Shown piece after piece: positions 55,204 to 63,989 of a DNA stretch of 64,000 bases (position 1 is the stretch's first letter; each line of letters starts with the position of its first letter). The translations under genes and the position numbers were made by a program. The notes under the pieces were generated by a model. The model was given only the letters and a program-made list of their open reading frames with translations. It did no database searches and had not been told where the DNA came from. Source of the stretch: Paracoccus indicus (GTDB lineage Bacteria > Pseudomonadota > Alphaproteobacteria > Rhodobacterales > Rhodobacteraceae); NCBI RefSeq assembly GCF_003056335.1, contig NZ_PYWA01000001.1:124001-188000 (forward strand), given 5' to 3'.

Positions 55204-55555
55204 TGGTTTTCGGGACATCAGGACACCCGAAGGTGGATGAGATGGGCAGGAAGCATGGCCCGTCCAGGGGTATCACCCCCCACCCAAGCCGCAATTCCGC
55301 CCGCCTTCGGGTGAAGAACAGGAAGACCGGGATTGCGGAACCTGCGGCTGGCCCGGCCGAGAGCTGCCCCTTGGCAGCAGGGCATCCTTTTCCGGTCCGG
55401 GCACAGCCTGTCCTGCACCGGCACCTGGCGCGGCGGTCCTAGACGCCGCCGCGTCCTTTTCATTCCCATCCGCACCGTCCCACCGGCGCGGTTTCCCCGG
55501 GGCGCCTGTCCCTCCTCCCCCATGCAGGCGTCCCGGCCGAGTTCCAGAGGTCCAG
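55204..55555. other. Gap of about 350 bases in the rightward operon
   Basis: No convincing gene. A plus frame from 55200 to 55442 gives 80 residues rich in Pro, Arg and His (MVFGTSGHPKVDEMGRKHGP), overlapping the previous stop as ATGATG, but it has no recognisable fold. The rest is low-complexity, GC-rich sequence. Confidence 0.4.
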
Positions 55556-55843
55556 ATGGCATATCGCAATCGTATCGCTGCCCGGCTGATCACCCTGGGC
55601 CTGGCCCTGCGCGCCAAGCTGGGCGAGCCGGACCCCGAGACGTTGGCCCGCGCCGTCGTGACGATCGGCGAAAGCTTCGATCACGATGACCCGCTGGCGG
55701 TCGAGCTGCGGCGCTTTGCCGAGATGTTCCCGCTGGCCCGTCGCAATCCAGAGCTTTTGAAAACCGCTGGCGAAGCGCTGTTTCGTGCCGTCGAGCGGTC
55801 CTGCTGGCCCGCGCGCACCCTGCGCGCCGATATCGAGGGTTGA
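55556..55843 (+). CDS. Hypothetical phage protein (95 aa)
   Basis: A 95-aa soluble helical protein (MAYRNRIAARLITLGLALRA). Tightly followed by the next gene (3 bases). Not recognised. Confidence 0.6.
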   Translation: MAYRNRIAARLITLGLALRAKLGEPDPETLARAVVTIGESFDHDDPLAVELRRFAEMFPLARRNPELLKTAGEALFRAVERSCWPARTLRADIEG

Positions 55844-55846
55844 TCC

Positions 55847-56137
55847 ATGAAGCTGACGCATTTCGATCGCGCGCTGATCCATGGCCTTGCCGTGCTGTCG
55901 CGCCCGCCGCTGATCCCGGATGATGGTGAGCACCGCATGCTGACCGCCATCGTCGAAGAGTGCGCCGCGAGGGCCAGCAAGGAAGGCGCGATGATCCCGC
56001 TGATCGGCGCTGCCGGTATGGTCGGGCGCACCTGCCAGATCCACCGCGGCGTCGTTCATCAGATCGCAGCCGCCATGAACGATTTCGACCGGTGGGCGCT
56101 TGGCGCGCATTGGGATGCGGCGCGGGGGCAGAAATGA
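55847..56137 (+). CDS. Hypothetical phage protein (96 aa)
   Basis: A 96-aa helical protein (MKLTHFDRALIHGLAVLSRP). Its stop overlaps the ATG of the SANT-repeat gene (ATGA). Not recognised. Confidence 0.6.
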   Translation: MKLTHFDRALIHGLAVLSRPPLIPDDGEHRMLTAIVEECAARASKEGAMIPLIGAAGMVGRTCQIHRGVVHQIAAAMNDFDRWALGAHWDAARGQK

Positions 56138-57375
56138 CCCGTCTCACGCCCCGCCCCACCCTGATCCCGCTTGCCCTGCTGCGCGACCTGGCCGCTGTGG
56201 TGCTGGACCCGATGCGCCCCGCCCAGTTCGTGGACCTGGCCGAGATGATGGCAGGTTGCAGCCAGCAGGTCGCGTCCCTTCCCTTGCCTGCAGCTGCTGT
56301 CCCCGTTCCCGAGCTTGCCTCGACAACCGGCAAGAAGGGTCTGCCCTGGACCATCGAGGAACTGGAAAGCGCCCGCGCCATGCTGAACGCGGGCAAGGGC
56401 CCGTCCGAGGTCGCGCGCCATCTGGGGCGTCCAGTTGCGGCCACGCAGGTCGCCATCAAGCGCTATGGCGTTCGTGGCGACACCCCCATCATCGCGCCCG
56501 GGCGGCCCAAGGGTCGCTTCCAACCGAAGGCCGAGACTGCTGCCCGCGCGCCGGAAGCTGGCAAGACGTCCCAGAGAGGCCGCTTTGCGGGGGTGAAGCC
56601 CGAGGATCGCAAGGCTGATATCCGCATCGATGCCTGGTCGGAGGAGGATCGGGCGCAGCTGTCGAAGATGAAAGAAGAACGTCAAAGCCTGTCCAAGATC
56701 GGCAAGGCACTGGGGCGTTCTCCCGAAGCATGCCGGGGGCAGCTGAAGCTGATGCGTGCGGCAGATGCCCCGGTCGCATCGGCCAGCGCTACCTGGACCG
56801 AAGGCGAACGTCAGCACCTGTTGGAAGCCCGCGCCAAGGGTGTCCCCTTCAAGGTCATCGCAGAAGAGTTGGGAAGGACGGTCCGGGCCTGCGAACAACG
56901 CTTCGCCAAGCTGTGCAAAAGCACACACGCACCTGCGCCCAAGGTGACCGCATCGACATTGGATAAGCCCGCGCGACCCGTTCAGCCCAAGGCTGTTCTG
57001 CCTGCCCCCGTGGCCCAAGCAAACGCCGCTTATGCCACCACCCCGGCGAAGGCGTCAGCAAAGGCCGAGGTTGCCCCGCATGCTGCGACCTTGAATGAAA
57101 AGCAGCGCCGCATCCTCGACGGTCTTTGCAAGCTTTCGGACGACTTCGAACCCGAAGATGACCTGCTTCTGGCGGAAGGTCTGATCGGGCGCCGGGCGCT
57201 TGAGCTGATCGCCGACGAGTTGGGTTGCGAGACCAAGGACGTCAAGGATCGCTGGAGGGCGATGATGTTCGAGGATGTCGTCGATTGGCGTGGCCACCCG
57301 ACCATCGGCGGTCAGTCCGATCTGCTGACCGCGCTGCGGGCGCGTGTTCAAGCCGGAGACGCGGCACATGGCTGA
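56134..57375 (+). CDS. Phage protein with three SANT/Myb-like repeats
   Basis: A 413-aa protein. Three similar Trp-led repeats: PWTIEELESARAMLNAGKGP (70-89), WSEEDRAQLSKMKEERQSLS (168-187) and WTEGERQHLLEARAKGVPFK (221-240), each followed by a helix around LGR-x-xxA. A fourth, more diverged block begins LNEKQRRILDGL (about 325). Linkers are rich in Ala, Pro and Lys. The repeats resemble SANT/Myb or Sigma-70-like HTH folds and suggest multi-site DNA binding. Directly ahead of primase; it may be an origin-binding or early regulator. Function inferred. Confidence 0.7.
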   Translation: MTRLTPRPTLIPLALLRDLAAVVLDPMRPAQFVDLAEMMAGCSQQVASLPLPAAAVPVPELASTTGKKGLPWTIEELESARAMLNAGKGPSEVARHLGRPVAATQVAIKRYGVRGDTPIIAPGRPKGRFQPKAETAARAPEAGKTSQRGRFAGVKPEDRKADIRIDAWSEEDRAQLSKMKEERQSLSKIGKALGRSPEACRGQLKLMRAADAPVASASATWTEGERQHLLEARAKGVPFKVIAEELGRTVRACEQRFAKLCKSTHAPAPKVTASTLDKPARPVQPKAVLPAPVAQANAAYATTPAKASAKAEVAPHAATLNEKQRRILDGLCKLSDDFEPEDDLLLAEGLIGRRALELIADELGCETKDVKDRWRAMMFEDVVDWRGHPTIGGQSDLLTALRARVQAGDAAHG

Positions 57376-58513
57376 TGATCCCCGCATCCAGGAGGCCCAC
57401 CGGATCCCGATGTTGGATCTGGTCGATCGGCTCGACCTGCGCGGTCTGGTCCGGACCAGCGGTGAACTGGTCGGGCCATGCCCCGGATGCGGGGGCAAGG
57501 ATCGGTTTTCGATCAATCCGCAGAAGGCGGTGATCTATTGCCGCAAATGCGACGCAAGGGGCGATCAGATTGCGCTGGTGCGCCTGGCGCTTGGTCTGGA
57601 TTTTCGGGCCGCGCTGGAATGGCTGGTCGGGCCGGTGCAGGAACTGACCCCGGCACAACGCGATGAACGCCAGCGCCGCGCCGATGAGGCCAAGCGCAAG
57701 CAGCGCGACTATGAGCGCAAGGCCCGCGAAAGTTCGATCCGCACCGCCCGCGACATCTGGTTCGCAGCCAAGCCCGCCGAGGGCAGCCCTGTGCGGGATT
57801 ATCTGGCAGTGCGCGGCATCACCGCCGCTCTGCTGCCCATCCTGCCGCACTGCCTGCGCTTCGAGCCGGAAGCACGCTATGTCATTCCGGTCGAGGGTCA
57901 GCAGAACCGCTGGCAGACCCTGCATGTCGGCCCGGCCATGGTTGGCGCGGTCGTCGATGCGCAGGGTCGCGTGACTGCCGTCCATCGCACCTGGATCGAC
58001 CTGACCCAGCCCAAGGGAAAACTGGTCATTCCGGATCCCCGCAAGCCGGGCGAAACGCTGCCGGCCAAGAAGGTGCTTGGGTCGAAGAAGGGCGGCGCGA
58101 TCCGCCTGAGTGCCCCGCGCGAGGCCCGGATGATGGTCATGGGCGAAGGTCTTGAAACCACGGCCACCGCCCTTGTGGCGCACCCTTATGACGAACCCGT
58201 CGCCTATTGGTGCGGGGTCGATCTGGGCAACATGTCCGGGATCCGCATGAAGGGCAAAGGCCTGAAGTACGACGGCATCCCCGATCTGACCGACACCGAG
58301 GCATGGGTGCCGCCGCCATGGGTGCAGCGGCTGGTCTTCCTGCAGGACGGCGACAGCGAGCCGCGCCTGACCCGCGCCAAGCTTCTTTCCGGCCTGCGCC
58401 GTGCCATCGCGCACCGCCCTGGCCTGACCGCCGCCATCGTCCATCCGGGCGAAGGCATCGACATGAATGATCTGCTGATGGGTGCCGCCCCCGTCGGCAT
58501 GGAAGGCGAATGA
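57368..58513 (+). CDS. Phage primase, zinc finger plus TOPRIM
   Basis: A 381-aa protein. A CHC2-like zinc finger has Cys 38 and 41 (CPGCGGKDRFS) and Cys 58 and 61 (CRKCDARGD). The TOPRIM region contains MGEGLETTATAL and LQDGDSE. It should make primers at forks opened by the next gene's helicase. Its ATG overlaps the SANT gene by 8 bases and its stop overlaps the helicase start by 4. Confidence 0.85.
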   Translation: MADDPRIQEAHRIPMLDLVDRLDLRGLVRTSGELVGPCPGCGGKDRFSINPQKAVIYCRKCDARGDQIALVRLALGLDFRAALEWLVGPVQELTPAQRDERQRRADEAKRKQRDYERKARESSIRTARDIWFAAKPAEGSPVRDYLAVRGITAALLPILPHCLRFEPEARYVIPVEGQQNRWQTLHVGPAMVGAVVDAQGRVTAVHRTWIDLTQPKGKLVIPDPRKPGETLPAKKVLGSKKGGAIRLSAPREARMMVMGEGLETTATALVAHPYDEPVAYWCGVDLGNMSGIRMKGKGLKYDGIPDLTDTEAWVPPPWVQRLVFLQDGDSEPRLTRAKLLSGLRRAIAHRPGLTAAIVHPGEGIDMNDLLMGAAPVGMEGE

Positions 58514-60345
58514 TGACGAACGGAATCGACAAGGTGCGGGCCGCGCTGACCCCGCAAGAGGAAGTCGCCCTGCCCGAGGGCATGGAGATCCCGCAGGAGG
58601 ACGAAACCGTCCCCGAGGATTACATGCCGCCCCCGCCGCCCCCCGAGGATGACGGGCGGGGATCCTCGGACGAGCCTCTCAATCCGATCGAACTGGCCGC
58701 CCGCGAACCGTTGAACGACATCGGCAACGGCAACCGCTTCCGCATCCATTTCGGCCAGGACATCTGCTATGTCGCGCAGGTCGGCTGGCACATCTGGGAC
58801 AGCCGCCGCTGGCTGAAGGATGCCGAGATCAGCAAGGGCGTCTCGCCCCGCATCCGGCAGCTGGCCCAGAAGATGTCCGCGCTGATCGAGCAGGAGATCG
58901 ACTTCATCCAGCCGTCGAAACGCGACCGCCAGCTGCTGGACGAGGAACGCGCCCTGCGCCAGCGTCGGATCGAGATCGAGGGCACGGCAGCCTATGCCGA
59001 CGACGAGGCGCTGACGACCGAGTTGGGTAACATCGCGGGTCGCCTGCGGGCCATCGATGGCGCCCTGAAATCGCACAAGTCCCTGATCGGCCGGCGGCTG
59101 ACCCATGCCAAGAACGCCGGCAATTCGGGGCCGATGACCAACATGGCAGCCGAGGCCCAGGTCGAGCTGGCCCGAAGCGTTGACGAGATGGACCGTGGCG
59201 ATCTGGACATCAACACCCTCTCGGGCGTGTTGCGCTTCAGCAAGGCCCCCGACCCCACCTCTGGCATGTCCAGCATGCCCAGGGTCGAGCTTGTCGCCCA
59301 TGACCGGACGCAACAGCTGACGAAGATCATGCCGGTCGAATACGACCCTGCGGCCAAATGCGAACGCTTCGATGCCTTCCTGAAGCAGATCCAGCCCAAT
59401 ATCGAGATGCGCCGCTTCCTGCAGCGCTGGTTCGGCCTGAGCATGACCGGCCTCGATGTCCAGAAGCTGGCCTTCTTCCATGGCGGCGGCGCGAACGGCA
59501 AGTCGGTCCTGGTCGACCTGATGGCGCGGATCTTCGGCGATTATGCCGCGACCGCCAAGATCGAGTCGCTGACCGGCAAGAACAAGAAGTCCGGCTCCGA
59601 TTCACAGCCAGACCTGATCCCGCTGATCGCCGCGCGCTTCGTGCGGACCTCGGAGCCCGAGGAAGGCGAGCGGCTGCAGGAAGGGCTGGTCAAGGCGCTG
59701 ACCGGCGGCGAGCCGATGATGATCCGGGATCTCTTCTCGGGGATGATCACCTTCCAGCCGATCTTCAAGCTGACCATCTCGGGCAACCACCTGCCCGACA
59801 TCCGCGGCGGCGACGACGGGATCTGGCGGCGCGTCATGCTGGTCCAGTTCCCCGTGCAGATCCCGGTTGAGAAACGACTGCCCAAGAAGCAGTTGGACGA
59901 CATGCTGTGGCAGGAGCGGTCCGGCATCCTGAACTGGCTGGTCGAGGGGCTGATCGATTACCTGGACGGCGGGTTGCAGGAGCCGATCGAGGTCACCTCC
60001 GCCACCGATGGCTATCGCAAGGAAAGCGATCCGATCGGCACCTTCCTGACCGATGCGACCGAGGTCACCGGTTACGAGGGCGACTTCATGACCGCCAAGG
60101 AGCTGATCGAGGCCTTCAACTTCTGGATCGAGGAACGCGGCGAGACCCGATGGGGCAACCGCACGGTGTCGCTGCGCCTGAAGAGCAAGGCCGACGCGTC
60201 CTGGCGCCATCCGGAAAGCCAGAAGACCTTCAGCCCCGGCAAGTCCGGCGTCACCGGCTATCGCGGCATCCGCCTGACCTACGAGTTCTCGGGCCGCATG
60301 CGCGATGCCGAGGCACGGGAGAGCGCGTCCGCATGGCCCAGATGA
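58510..60345 (+). CDS. P4-type phage helicase (D5_N/DUF5906)
   Basis: A 611-aa superfamily 3 helicase. Walker A GGGANGKSVL at 325-334, Walker B in the DLIPLIAARFVRTSE region, and SF3 motif C in FKLTISGNHLPDI. The D5_N domain precedes it. With the primase it forms a two-protein version of the P4 alpha primase-helicase. Confidence 0.9.
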   Translation: MMTNGIDKVRAALTPQEEVALPEGMEIPQEDETVPEDYMPPPPPPEDDGRGSSDEPLNPIELAAREPLNDIGNGNRFRIHFGQDICYVAQVGWHIWDSRRWLKDAEISKGVSPRIRQLAQKMSALIEQEIDFIQPSKRDRQLLDEERALRQRRIEIEGTAAYADDEALTTELGNIAGRLRAIDGALKSHKSLIGRRLTHAKNAGNSGPMTNMAAEAQVELARSVDEMDRGDLDINTLSGVLRFSKAPDPTSGMSSMPRVELVAHDRTQQLTKIMPVEYDPAAKCERFDAFLKQIQPNIEMRRFLQRWFGLSMTGLDVQKLAFFHGGGANGKSVLVDLMARIFGDYAATAKIESLTGKNKKSGSDSQPDLIPLIAARFVRTSEPEEGERLQEGLVKALTGGEPMMIRDLFSGMITFQPIFKLTISGNHLPDIRGGDDGIWRRVMLVQFPVQIPVEKRLPKKQLDDMLWQERSGILNWLVEGLIDYLDGGLQEPIEVTSATDGYRKESDPIGTFLTDATEVTGYEGDFMTAKELIEAFNFWIEERGETRWGNRTVSLRLKSKADASWRHPESQKTFSPGKSGVTGYRGIRLTYEFSGRMRDAEARESASAWPR

Positions 60346-60776
60346 CCCCGCACCCCCTCTTCGATGGAACCACGACTTGGCGGGCCTGCGGGCCCGTCAC
60401 GCATGTCAGGGCCGGTGTTTGGGCCGGACGGGCGCGAGTGAGAAGGCCGCAGGGCGTGACAACATGCGGGGTCAGGGGGCCGACGAATGAATAAGATCAA
60501 GGTGTTAAGGGTAAAATCTGGGCTTGAGGGCCTGACGGGCCTGAAATTGCGAGGCACGTGCGCGCGCGTATTCCCCAAGGGGTCAGGGAGAAAGCCATCC
60601 TTCACATAACTGGAAATCTCAAGCCTTTCAGACCCTCAAGCCCAAAAACAAGACCTAACCCATTGATAAGAAAAGAACCGGGCCAAGAAAAACCCCGATC
60701 AACTCAAACCCTGTTTCTCAGCTTCAAGCCCGTCAAGCCCAAGTCCCAAACGATGAAATCCAAAGGTAGTGTTCAG
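60346..60776. other. Repeat-rich non-coding region, candidate replication origin
   Basis: No convincing gene. TCAAGCC repeats occur at 60618 (CTCAAGCCT), 60635 (CTCAAGCCC), 60723 (TTCAAGCCC) and 60732 (GTCAAGCCC), and inverted as GGGCTTGAG at 60520. The segments at 60520-60549 and about 60614-60643 are imperfect inverted copies of each other. A/T-rich sequence lies between. Downstream of primase and helicase, as for a P4-type origin. Confidence 0.5.
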
Positions 60777-61541
60777 ATGAAACCGAACCACAACATGAAG
60801 TGCAAAGCCGATCAAACCGGGACGTATCTGGACCGGCTGGCTGCCGAAGCGGACGCTGCTGCGCAGGGTGCCGCCGTTCGCCCCGTGGTGGCCGAGGCGC
60901 TGCGCCTGCGGGCGGCACAGGCGGCGGCAGCCATCCCTGCGGCCTGTGGCCCGGACATCGCCCCCGCGCCCGCACGGGGCGGCTTCGTGCTGGTCCGGAA
61001 CGTCGAGCTGCTGCCGGTCGGCACCGACAAAGTGGAGGCCGTCCATCGCGGCTATGGCGGCCGCGAGGCCATCCGCCGGGCCGATGCCTTCGACGCCATG
61101 CTGGCCGCGGCTGCACGACGAAAGCAACCTGCGCCCCTGACGCCCGGGCAGATCGCCATCGGTCGCCGCTATCACGACCTGGTCGAACTGCTGAGCGCCG
61201 ACGGCACCAAGCTCTCCAGCCTGCAGGCCCGCAAGGGTGGCCCGGATGGCCGCGACTGGATGGATCGGCGGCTGGAGCTGTCAGCCGAGCTGGAGCGCAT
61301 GCGCAAAAGCATTGGAGCGGGCGTGGCCATGAGTGTCCGCCGGGTGCGGCCATCGGCGCGGGGTGCGACGTCTGCCAGGATCATCACCGATCGATCACTG
61401 CTTGATGCCGTATGCCTTAAAGGGCGCGGGTTGGCAGATGTCTTGGTTTTCCATGGGTGGTCTGTGAAGGGCGCGCATCGCGATGCGCTGTCACAGGCGC
61501 TGAGCGCCGCACTGGACCGCATGATCGGATATCGGGGCTGA
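60777..61541 (+). CDS. Hypothetical phage protein (254 aa)
   Basis: A 254-aa protein from the ATG after AAAGG; an earlier in-frame ATG at 60753 exists. Alanine- and arginine-rich, with EAVHRGYGGREAIRRADAFD and LTPGQIAIGRRYHDLVE, a pattern seen in Rhodobacteraceae prophages near packaging genes. No enzyme motif. Followed by a terminator. Confidence 0.65.
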   Translation: MKPNHNMKCKADQTGTYLDRLAAEADAAAQGAAVRPVVAEALRLRAAQAAAAIPAACGPDIAPAPARGGFVLVRNVELLPVGTDKVEAVHRGYGGREAIRRADAFDAMLAAAARRKQPAPLTPGQIAIGRRYHDLVELLSADGTKLSSLQARKGGPDGRDWMDRRLELSAELERMRKSIGAGVAMSVRRVRPSARGATSARIITDRSLLDAVCLKGRGLADVLVFHGWSVKGAHRDALSQALSAALDRMIGYRG

Positions 61542-61598
61542 AAAAGCTCTTGACCGCTTAGGTCCGTCTGTGAGAGAGAAATAAATATTATCCAGACG

Positions 61599-61638
61599 TG
61601 CGCCCGCCGGGAAGTTCCCTAGCGGGCGTTCGTCTTTT
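61599..61638 (+). terminator. Rho-independent terminator
   Basis: CGCCCGC (61601-61607) pairs with GCGGGCG (61622-61628), with an inner GGGA/TCCC stem, followed by TTCGTCTTTT. Ends the replication operon. Confidence 0.8.
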
Positions 61639-61877
61639 CGAAGTGCTTGCAAGGTCATCTTGAGTTCATAGGCTACTTCTCTCCGCAGTCTTAGTTCCTC
61701 AGGAGCTCGATTGGCTAAGGCAGCGCCGTCCGTTTGCTAGAAGCTATAGCATCTGAAGTGCCTGCCAAGGTTCGCGGCGAAGGATTTCGGTTGCCACGTG
61801 CCGCCCAGAGTATCGACTCTGCATTCAAAAATGCTCATCATCGTTGAACTGCGTCACGACGGCGTGGGAGGAGAGGC

Positions 61878-62069
61878 ATGACGCGTCAAACCAGAACGTC
61901 CGACAGCCCAGCTGATATGGATGGTCGGCGGCAGAAGTTGCTGCGGTATCTGATGAAGAGGCGCCGTCGTTTGCTGAAAGAAGCAGATGAGGTTTTGAGT
62001 GACGTCGAGAAAGCAGAGCGAGACATCCGACAAGGAGCAAGGCGAGCAGGTTCAAAGTTCCGTCTATGA
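61878..62069 (+). CDS. Small basic helical protein (cargo pair, gene 1)
   Basis: A 63-aa protein (MTRQTRTSDSPADMDGRRQK). From about residue 17 on it is a charged helix, RRRRLLKEADEVLSDVEKAE, likely a coiled coil. GGAGGAG precedes the ATG. Its last 71 bases overlap the next gene in another frame, so the two are coupled. Unknown. Confidence 0.6.
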   Translation: MTRQTRTSDSPADMDGRRQKLLRYLMKRRRRLLKEADEVLSDVEKAERDIRQGARRAGSKFRL

Positions 62070-62943
62070 TTTTCTATATCACGATGGGCGACGAATTGCT
62101 TCGTTCCTGGCGCAGTTCGATTCATCCGGGGCGCTGACGCAGATCACAGAAGGCCGACACGTCGAGAAAGCGACAGGCGACCTTAGTCGCCTTGAAGGCA
62201 GTGCTAGTGCGATGGGTCTTGCAAAAGGATTGATTTCCTCGACAGCCGACATTCGGAAGCGCACCCAAGATGATGTGATGCGCGTATATGATCCTACTTG
62301 GGCGAATGCGCGCGAATTTCTTGATCTTGCTGAAGGTGCGGGCCTCATTCAGCGCGATGTTTCGACTGCCTCGGTGGGACAACTCGTCCTATGTCAAGGT
62401 TCCCTTACGGTGAAAAATCTGCAGCTTCTGACCAGCATCTGGAGTTCACCTTCTGCTAAGAAAATGATGGCCGATGGGGTGAAGCAGAATTCGGTTCCAC
62501 CCCTAGGACGGAATGGGCAGAAAGATCCAAATCTGAGGGCCCTGCATGATGCTGCAGTACAAGCAGCTAAAACTATGCGTAATGGGTTGGATTTGTTCAT
62601 GGACCTGGTGCCCACCTTCCCGCACACGGTTCAAGCAACCATATCGGGAGATGAAGCCGTGTGGTGTAGCCTTCTTCCAGACGGGCTGACGTTCGATCCA
62701 TCAGACATCACTCTGAAATTTTCGAAACACCTCCCCGGGACTTGGTCTGCTATTGGAATACTTGACGCATTGCCTGACGAACAGCCAGATGGGGACATCA
62801 AACAGGTCGACTATCTGAGCGGCGCCGCTATGGCAAAGTTAGACGATGCTATTACGCCAATGATTAGGATGTTTTTAGGCCGCCCATATGAAGCCTACGG
62901 AATCACGCCTCTTCTAGTCTTTCGTGAGATTGGAGCACGCTGA
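61999..62943 (+). CDS. DUF6414-like protein (cargo pair, gene 2)
   Basis: A 314-aa soluble protein starting at GTG. The segment SVYDFLYHDGRRIASFLAQF (21-40) followed by GALTQIT resembles the DUF6414 opening (FxYxDxxRxxSxxAQL). A conserved middle block is VYDPTWANAREFLDL and LCQGSLTVKN. The function of the family is unknown. Low GC and an island-like position suggest horizontally acquired cargo, possibly anti-phage. Confidence 0.6.
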   Translation: MTSRKQSETSDKEQGEQVQSSVYDFLYHDGRRIASFLAQFDSSGALTQITEGRHVEKATGDLSRLEGSASAMGLAKGLISSTADIRKRTQDDVMRVYDPTWANAREFLDLAEGAGLIQRDVSTASVGQLVLCQGSLTVKNLQLLTSIWSSPSAKKMMADGVKQNSVPPLGRNGQKDPNLRALHDAAVQAAKTMRNGLDLFMDLVPTFPHTVQATISGDEAVWCSLLPDGLTFDPSDITLKFSKHLPGTWSAIGILDALPDEQPDGDIKQVDYLSGAAMAKLDDAITPMIRMFLGRPYEAYGITPLLVFREIGAR

Positions 62944-63134
62944 TTTCCACTTTGAGATCTTGAGCTCTACGGCCCCTCTTATACCGCACCCAACAATGTT
63001 CAAGCTCTTGGCCCACCCGGCCTATCCTTTGGCCGGGCAGATAAGCTTCAGACCGGCACTTGAGGGTCCGTGTCCGTGAGACTTGCATCTCCCGCAATCA
63101 AAGGCCGTAAGAGCTCTATAGAAACGAGGCGTCG

Positions 63135-63857
63135 ATGCTAAAGCTCGCGATCAACGACGCCGACCTGCAGCGGAACCTGCGCCAGCTGGCAGACAAGGAT
63201 GCACGACAGGCAGCGGCATGGGCACTGAACGACACGGCTGCCGATGTCCTGACGCATGTCCAGAACCGGATGGACGCGGTCTTCGACCGGCCCACGCGGT
63301 TCACCAAGAACGCATTCATGGTCTGGCGGGCCAAGCCGAACAGTCTTGAAGCTTCCGTCATGGAACGACCCTCGGTCGGGCGACGGCATTACCTGAAGAT
63401 GCAGGAGCTGGGCGGTGCACGGGGCCAGACGGGGCTCGAAGCGCTGCTGTCCTCGCGGCTGGCTTATGACGGCATCATCCAGTCGGCCATCCCGGCGGAG
63501 GGTGCCAAGCTGAACGCCTATGGCAACTGGCAGACGGGAGAGCGCAACCAGGCACTGTCGGCGGTCCAGGCGCAGCGCGACGACCGGACCAATACCACGG
63601 CCACGGCACGCAAACGCCATCGCAAGCGGGCCGGCTTCTTCGTGCCGAAGTCCGGATCGGGTCTTTCGCCGGGGATATGGAAGCGGGCACCGGATGGCAC
63701 GATCAGCAAGGTGCTGCACTTCAGTGCCGTCGCTCCGGTCTATTCGGAGCGGCTCGGGTTTCAGGACGGTGCAGCCGAGGTCTATCGGGCCCGGCTGCCG
63801 GAACACCTGACCCGCACCTTCGCGCGGATGGTCCAGAGGGTGGCCGAACGCGGCTGA
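63135..63857 (+). CDS. Phage virion morphogenesis-type protein
   Basis: A 240-aa protein. AAAWALNDTAADVLTHVQNRM, VFDRPTRFTKNAF and ARKRHRKRAGFFVPKSGSG fit a family of phage minor head or tail proteins with the pattern ALNDTA...FxRPTxFT. GAGG precedes the ATG. The exact place in the virion is not known. Returns to high GC after the low-GC cargo. Confidence 0.65.
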   Translation: MLKLAINDADLQRNLRQLADKDARQAAAWALNDTAADVLTHVQNRMDAVFDRPTRFTKNAFMVWRAKPNSLEASVMERPSVGRRHYLKMQELGGARGQTGLEALLSSRLAYDGIIQSAIPAEGAKLNAYGNWQTGERNQALSAVQAQRDDRTNTTATARKRHRKRAGFFVPKSGSGLSPGIWKRAPDGTISKVLHFSAVAPVYSERLGFQDGAAEVYRARLPEHLTRTFARMVQRVAERG

Positions 63858-63897
63858 CCGCCCTGCCCCCGCGGGTCCTTCCTGGCAAGGAACCGCA

Positions 63898-63918
63898 CGG
63901 GGGTAATTCGCACCCCGG
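63898..63918. other. Candidate packaging (cos-like) hairpin
   Basis: CGGGG-GTAATTCGCA-CCCCG: a short inverted repeat around TAATTCGCA, just after a second hairpin (GGTCCTT/AAGGAACC at about 63874-63893), and ahead of the next gene. Such sequences sit near terminase genes in related phages. Tentative. Confidence 0.3.
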
Positions 63919-63989
63919 TACATTCCTGATCGCGATCCTGGTCCGGGGTTGTGGTTCGGGTTGTTGTTGTTGTCATTACAGGAAAGCTC

